DNA of 33,854 bases from Veillonellaceae bacterium. GTDB lineage: Bacteria; Bacillota; Negativicutes; Veillonellales; Veillonellaceae. Shown piece by piece: positions 29,678 to 33,854 of the stretch (position 1 is the stretch's first letter; each line of letters begins with the position of its first letter). Under the pieces are notes generated by a model. The model saw only the letters and a list, made by a program, of their open reading frames with translations, had not been told where the DNA came from and did not search any database. The stretch covers positions 1 through 33,854 of the forward strand of contig CAAFQR010000106.1 in NCBI GenBank assembly GCA_900765165.1, read 5' to 3'. Both the position numbers and the translations under genes were made by a program.

Positions 29678-30084
29678 CCGCAGTATTAGATAAGAAGTCT
29701 ATCGAAGCTTACGCACGGGCGGAAAACCGTGCGAACCACTATGGTGCTACGGCCGATGCTATCAGCGCTGTTGTGGATTTAGTGTCTTATATGGGGACGG
29801 AAATGTACCGCCCCATTACGCGCCTTTTGCTGTCCAACTGGAAGGAACTCAATGATCGCATTGATCATTTCACCGACTACGAATGGCAGTTGCCGACGGA
29901 AATCGCCGAATCGACGGGCCTTCCGAAGCGCAGCGTCGCTCTTTTAATCGAAGTTCTCGAAGGGGCCGACACCCATTTGCAGCTGGAACAGAAGGACGAA
30001 GAGCTCACCGAGAAGGATTGGCGCGAGCTGCAGGCGCACATGGAACAAGTGCGCGCCGAAGAAGAGGCAGCGCGACAGAACTAA
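29674..30084 (+). CDS. Unknown protein coupled to ftsY
   Basis: A 136-residue soluble, acidic, mostly helical protein that I do not recognise. A central block (WQLPTEIAESTGLPKRSVALLIEVLEGA) looks like a winged or simple helix-turn-helix, and the C terminus is a charged Glu-rich coil. It overlaps the ftsY stop (ATGA), so the two are translated together. In many Bacillota the gene after ftsY is ylxM, another small helix-turn-helix protein linked to SRP; this one does not look like YlxM but occupies its place. Confidence 0.75.
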   Translation: MTAVLDKKSIEAYARAENRANHYGATADAISAVVDLVSYMGTEMYRPITRLLLSNWKELNDRIDHFTDYEWQLPTEIAESTGLPKRSVALLIEVLEGADTHLQLEQKDEELTEKDWRELQAHMEQVRAEEEAARQN

Positions 30085-30090
30085 TTGGTA

Positions 30091-30119
30091 GGGAGGCGCT
30101 GTGAAATGAAGTGCCTCCC
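30091..30119 (+). other. Hairpin before uvrB
   Basis: GGGAGGCGCT (30091-30100) pairs with AGTGCCTCCC (30110-30119), one G-U pair. It has no T tail and ends 17 bases before the uvrB start. Confidence 0.6.
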
Positions 30120-30136
30120 GGAAAGCGAATTAGCCT

Positions 30137-32992
30137 ATGAAACCTGAAATACATCGTAACTACGAAGGAAAAGCGGTGCCGTTCACAGTATCGGCACCGT
30201 TTCAGCCTATGGGCGACCAGCCGGGAGCCATTGACTCCTTGGCAAAAGGCATTGAAAACGGCGATTGGGCCCAAGTCCTCTTAGGCGCCACCGGTACAGG
30301 CAAAACCTTTACCATGGCTAAGCTCATCGAACGCGTGCAGAAGCCGACGCTGGTCATCGCCCACAACAAAACCCTGGCTGCACAGCTGTGTAGCGAATTT
30401 AAGAGCTTCTTTCCGAACAATGCGGTAGAGTATTTCGTCTCTTACTATGACAGAACCTCGTACTAGGGGCGTCATTTCACCAAGCATTTATTGATGCGGT
30501 GCAATGAGCCGGTGCGAGAAACCGTTAGTGTGTAGAGAAATTTGCACATAGTGGCCCCGTTTAGGGCGTCCAACGAAGAAACTGAATTGCTGGAAAACCG
30601 TAAAGCCAATCGAACTACAGCGTAAGGCTGAAACACCTAGGCGCGACAGTGGCGAAAGCAGAAAAAATCGATTGGATAGCATAAGGTTAAAACCTACGTG
30701 CGCTTCTCTGTGAAATAATCGGCAATCAGCAGCCAAGCTCCGAACAGGAGAAGGTTCAACGACTATTCCTCGTGAGGGAAGTACCGCCAAGCGGCGGGAA
30801 GTGGTTTCGCCTACGTCTCAGACTTGAGATATGGATAAGATATAGTCTGTGCTTCATGGAAACATGAAGGAGTTCATAAGAGAACCGTTGTAGTGGTAGC
30901 GCGCTACGATGAACCTGTTCAGTACTACCAACCGGAGGCGTACATAGCCTCAACGGATACCTACATTGAGAAAGATGCTTCAATAAACGACGAAATAGAT
31001 AAGCTCCGCCACTCGGCGACGATGAGTCTGTTCGAGCGGCGTGACGTGATCATCGTGGCGTCTGTAAGCTGTATTTACGGCTTAGGTGACCCGGAGGACT
31101 ACAGCGACCTCGTTGTGTCCTTGCGTTTGGGTCAGGAGAAGAGCCGCGATGATATTTTGAAGAAGCTGGTGGATATCCAGTATTCGCGCAATGATATTAA
31201 CTTCACCCGTGGCACGTTCCGCGTGCATGGCGACACTATCGAGGTGTTCCCGGCGGCGTACAGCGAACGTGTTATCCGCATCGAGCTTTTTGGCGACGAA
31301 ATTGACCGTCTGTCCGAGGTGGACTTGATGACCGGTGAAATTATCGCTGAGCGCAAGCATGTAGCAATCTACCCGGCGTCCCATTATGTTACCACGAAGG
31401 ACAAGCTGAACTTGGCCATTGAACGTATCGAAACGGAGCTGGATCAGCAGTTGAAGTTGCTCAAAAGCAAGGACCGCTTGCTGGAGGCACAGCGCCTTGA
31501 GCAGCGTACCCGCTATGATATTGAAATGATGCAGGAAATGGGTTACTGTTCCGGCATCGAAAATTACTCGCGTCTGTTGTCTAACCGCAAGCCCGGCGAG
31601 GCACCGTTTACGCTTATCGATTACTTCCCCGACGATTTCTTGATTTTGGTGGATGAATCGCACGTAACGATCCCGCAGCTGCGCGCTATGTACAACGGTG
31701 ACCGCGCTCGTAAGGAAAATCTTATCGAGTACGGCTTCCGCTTACCGTCGGCGCTGGACAACCGACCGTTAAAGTTTGAGGAGTTCCAAGAACGAATCAA
31801 CCAAATCGTATATATTTCCGCAACGCCGGGGCCCTACGAAATGGAAGTACAAACAAACGTGGCTGAACAGATTATTCGTCCAACCGGCTTGTTGGATCCG
31901 CAAATCGAAATCCGACCTATCAAGGGGCAGATGGATGATTTGCTCAATGAAATTCAAATCCGTGCCAAGGCCAATGAACGCGTCCTGGTGACGACGTTGA
32001 CCAAGAAAATGGCGGAAGACTTGACGGAATATCTGAAGTCTATGGGCGTGCGGGTCCGTTATTTACACTCTGATATCGCCACTATCGAGCGTGCCGACAT
32101 TATTCGCGATTTGCGCGCCGGCGTGTTCGACGTGCTCATCGGAATCAACTTGCTCCGCGAAGGTCTCGACATGCCGGAAGTGTCCTTGGTGGCCATTTTG
32201 GACGCCGACAAGGAAGGCTTCCTCCGCAGCGAAACGTCTATGATACAGACAATCGGCCGCGCCGCCCGTAATGAGCACGGCACGGTTATCATGTACGCGG
32301 ACAACGTGACCGGCTCCATGGAGCGCGCCATTTCGGAAACGGAACGACGCCGCACGGTGCAGGAAGCATACAACAAAGAACATAACATTACACCTAAATC
32401 GGTGCGCAAAGAGGTTAAAGAGCTTATCGAGCTCACCAAGCTTGACGATGAAATAAACGGCACGGTTGCACAGTCCGGCGAAGAAGCTAAAGAGCAGCCG
32501 GGCTCGAAGCGCCGCAAGAAATCTACCGGTCGTCCTCGCAAATCACCGGGCAAAGGCGTTACGCACGATCCGACCTTGTTGGGCGGCGAAGCAGCGCGTC
32601 AAGCCTTGGCTGAAATCGACGACATCGATGATTTCGGTGCGTCTCAGCTGGTAGCGGAAGGCAAAGCGACTTACAATCCGGAAACGTTGGAAGGCATTAC
32701 TGGTCTTAAAGGACCGAAGGGTGCTAAGGCGAAAGGCACTAAAGGAAGCAAGACAACGAAAGCTTCCAAAGGTGCTAAGAACGCCGCTACTGATGCCAAT
32801 GCGTTTGCACAGCAAGCGTTGGCCGATAAGAAAGCCGCCTTGGCGCAGCTTACCGATGAAGAATTATTTAATAAGATAGAAGAAACAACCCGCTTGATGA
32901 AAGCTGCGGCGAAACAGCTGGAGTTCGAAGACGCTGCGAAATATCGCGACGAACTGGGCGAACTCAGACAGTTATGGTCTGATCGCCATTGA
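30137..32992 (+). CDS. uvrB: Excinuclease ABC subunit UvrB, interrupted by an intron
   Basis: UvrB, the damage-verifying helicase of nucleotide excision repair. Exon 1 (30137-30451) holds Walker A LLGATGTGKT and ends at FVSYYD, within the beta-hairpin that clamps DNA. Exon 2 (from 30923) continues with YYQPEAYIASTDTYIEKD and holds VDESHV, ISATPGPYE, LREGLDMPE and GRAARNE, with a UVR motif at the end. The joined protein is about 794 residues, longer than the usual 660-680 because of a ~130-residue Lys/Ala/Gly-rich linker (about 32470-32850) before the UVR motif. Without splicing a stop at 30464 cuts it after 109 residues. The ribosome site (GGAAAG) is weak. Confidence 0.92.
30452..30922 (+). 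ncRNA. Group I intron inside uvrB
   Basis: A 471-base insertion with the conserved core of a group I intron. Seen: P-like GAATTGCTGGAAAAC (30583-30597), Q-like AATCAGCAGCCAAGC (30724-30738), R-like AAGGTTCAACGACTA (30751-30765) and S-like AAGATATAGTC (30837-30847); ACTA and TAGT of the last two form P7. A P9-type hairpin CTTCATG-GAAA-CATGAAG lies at 30852-30869. The order and wording suggest subgroup IA. The last base is G, as required. No homing endonuclease is encoded. By protein the junction is SYYD|YYQ at 30451/30923; a junction after T30458 and G30917 also stays in frame, with four extra residues, and has the canonical U at the 5' site. Confidence 0.9.
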
Positions 32993-33013
32993 TGTGGCGC
33001 GGCTTCGCGTTGC

Positions 33014-33066
33014 ACTTTGTGTTTTAGCTAGTGGCGTGCGCTTCGCGCCGCCTTAGCTAAAGTGCG
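33014..33066 (+). other. Structured stretch between uvrB and uvrA
   Basis: TTTAGCTA (33023-33030) pairs with TAGCTAAA (33054-33061), with GGCG/CGCC pairing inside and GCAC/GTGC outside. There is no T tail; it may regulate or stabilise the uvrB-uvrA mRNA. Confidence 0.5.
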
Positions 33067-33117
33067 GTGGAGACAGTTCATTTCACCAGGCGGTTACCCT
33101 ATAGAATGGAGGTTACG

Positions 33118-33854
33118 GTGCAAGAAGAACTCGTTATCAAAGGAGCCAGACAACATAATCTTAAGAATATTGACCTTACGCTGCCGCGTAATCAGTTTAT
33201 CGTTATCACCGGCTTGAGTGGCTCCGGCAAGTCGTCGTTGGCGTTCGATACCATTTATGCGGAAGGGCAGCGGCGCTATGTGGAATCGCTGTCGGCGTAC
33301 GCGCGCCAGTTCCTGGGCCAAATGGATAAGCCGGACGTGGACTACATCGAGGGCTTGTCGCCGGCCATCTCCATCGATCAGAAGACGACGGGGCGCAACC
33401 CGCGATCGACGGTGGGCACCGTTACGGAAATCTATGATTATTTGCGTTTGCTCTTTGCCCGCATTGGCCGCGCTTATTGCCCGGAATGCGGTAAGCCTAT
33501 TGAAAAGCAGTCCGTTGAGCAAATGTGCGATGCCATCATGACGTTGCCGGAGCGCACGAAGCTGCTCATCATGGCGCCGGTGCTGCGCGGTAAGAAGGGC
33601 GAACACAAGCAATTACTGGAACGACTGCGCAAGGAAGGCTTTGTCCGCGTTCGCGTGGATGGCGATGTGCGCACTCTTGACGAGCCTATCGAGCTGGAGA
33701 AGAATAAGAAACATTCCATCGAAATTGTCATTGACCGTCTCGTCGTGAAGGACGGCATGGAGTCGCGTTTGACGGACTCTGTGGAAACGGCGGCCAAGTG
33801 GGGCGAAGGCGTGGTTATCGTGCAGGAAGTGGATGGGCCGGAGCACACCTTCAG
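33118..33854 (+). CDS. uvrA: Excinuclease ABC subunit UvrA (5' part)
   Basis: The first 245 residues of UvrA, cut by the window end; the full protein is about 940 residues. Seen: the start IKGARQHNLKNIDL, Walker A GLSGSGKSSLAFDT, the signature-like YVESLSAYARQFLGQM and SPAISIDQKTT, and the first zinc pair CPECGKPI. UvrA is the damage-sensing ATPase that loads UvrB, whose gene is directly upstream. The start is GTG 33118, five bases after TGGAGG. Confidence 0.96.
   Translation, partial: MQEELVIKGARQHNLKNIDLTLPRNQFIVITGLSGSGKSSLAFDTIYAEGQRRYVESLSAYARQFLGQMDKPDVDYIEGLSPAISIDQKTTGRNPRSTVGTVTEIYDYLRLLFARIGRAYCPECGKPIEKQSVEQMCDAIMTLPERTKLLIMAPVLRGKKGEHKQLLERLRKEGFVRVRVDGDVRTLDEPIELEKNKKHSIEIVIDRLVVKDGMESRLTDSVETAAKWGEGVVIVQEVDGPEHTF

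Noticed and set aside
30085..30136. LexA-type SOS operator before uvrB
   Set aside because: I found no CGAAC-N4-GTTCG-like site; the only structure is the GGGAGGC hairpin.
30452..30922. Group II intron
   Set aside because: No domain V-like hairpin and no reverse transcriptase; the core motifs are those of group I.
30893..30922. Separate start of a second gene downstream of a broken uvrB
   Set aside because: There is no ribosome site at 30893, and the in-frame bases before 30923 belong to the intron; the protein joins cleanly to the upstream exon.

Overview
The window is chromosomal DNA from a low-to-mid GC bacterium of the Bacillota, most probably class Negativicutes (Veillonella/Megasphaera-type relatives). 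The evidence is a FapR-controlled fatty-acid operon that uses FabK instead of FabI, the gene order fab operon - rnc - radical SAM gene - smc - ftsY - uvrB - uvrA, a short anaerobe-type rubredoxin, and mostly strong AAGGAGG ribosome sites. The genus cannot be fixed from sequence alone. No rRNA or tRNA gene was seen.

Left part (1-7.6 kb) is accessory. After an AT-rich membrane protein gene and about 1 kb of repeat-rich non-coding DNA comes a compact cluster: an unknown gene, two DUF2922/DUF1659 gene pairs, a divergent YvrJ/holin-like gene, a sigma-70-like factor with seven 8-residue repeats at its N terminus, and a GH25 lysozyme. Three nearly identical promoters sit inside this cluster, so it looks like a self-contained regulon resembling sigma/holin/endolysin systems (compare SigO-YvrJ of Bacillus and UviA-UviB of Clostridium). 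Next is an AT-rich cassette encoding an XRE regulator, an ImmA/IrrE peptidase and a PIN-like protein. Its ends match those of two 165-bp MITE-like repeats elsewhere in the window (12.2 and 23.5 kb).

Middle part (7.6-14.1 kb): a minus-strand pair (FabK-like flavoprotein and gamma-carbonic-anhydrase-like protein), a small rubredoxin gene, a possible structured RNA, the DUF177-rpmF operon, then a region with two copies of a tiny hydrophobic peptide gene on the minus strand facing plus-strand RNAs with strong promoters and terminators. These have the layout of type I toxin-antitoxin loci. An internally deleted IS256/IS1249-type element has inserted in the terminator of one of these RNAs. A large DUF438/PAS sensor-like gene follows on the minus strand.

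Right part (14.6-33.9 kb) is housekeeping: fapR-plsX-fabH-fabK-fabD-fabG-acpP-(FabX-like)-fabF-rnc, a radical SAM gene, then smc-ftsY-unknown-uvrB-uvrA (cut by the window end). Two things stand out. The second FabK-like protein of the operon carries a four-cysteine cluster like that of the iron-sulfur enzyme FabX, so it may make unsaturated fatty acids. And uvrB is interrupted by a ~470-bp sequence with the core motifs of a group I intron.
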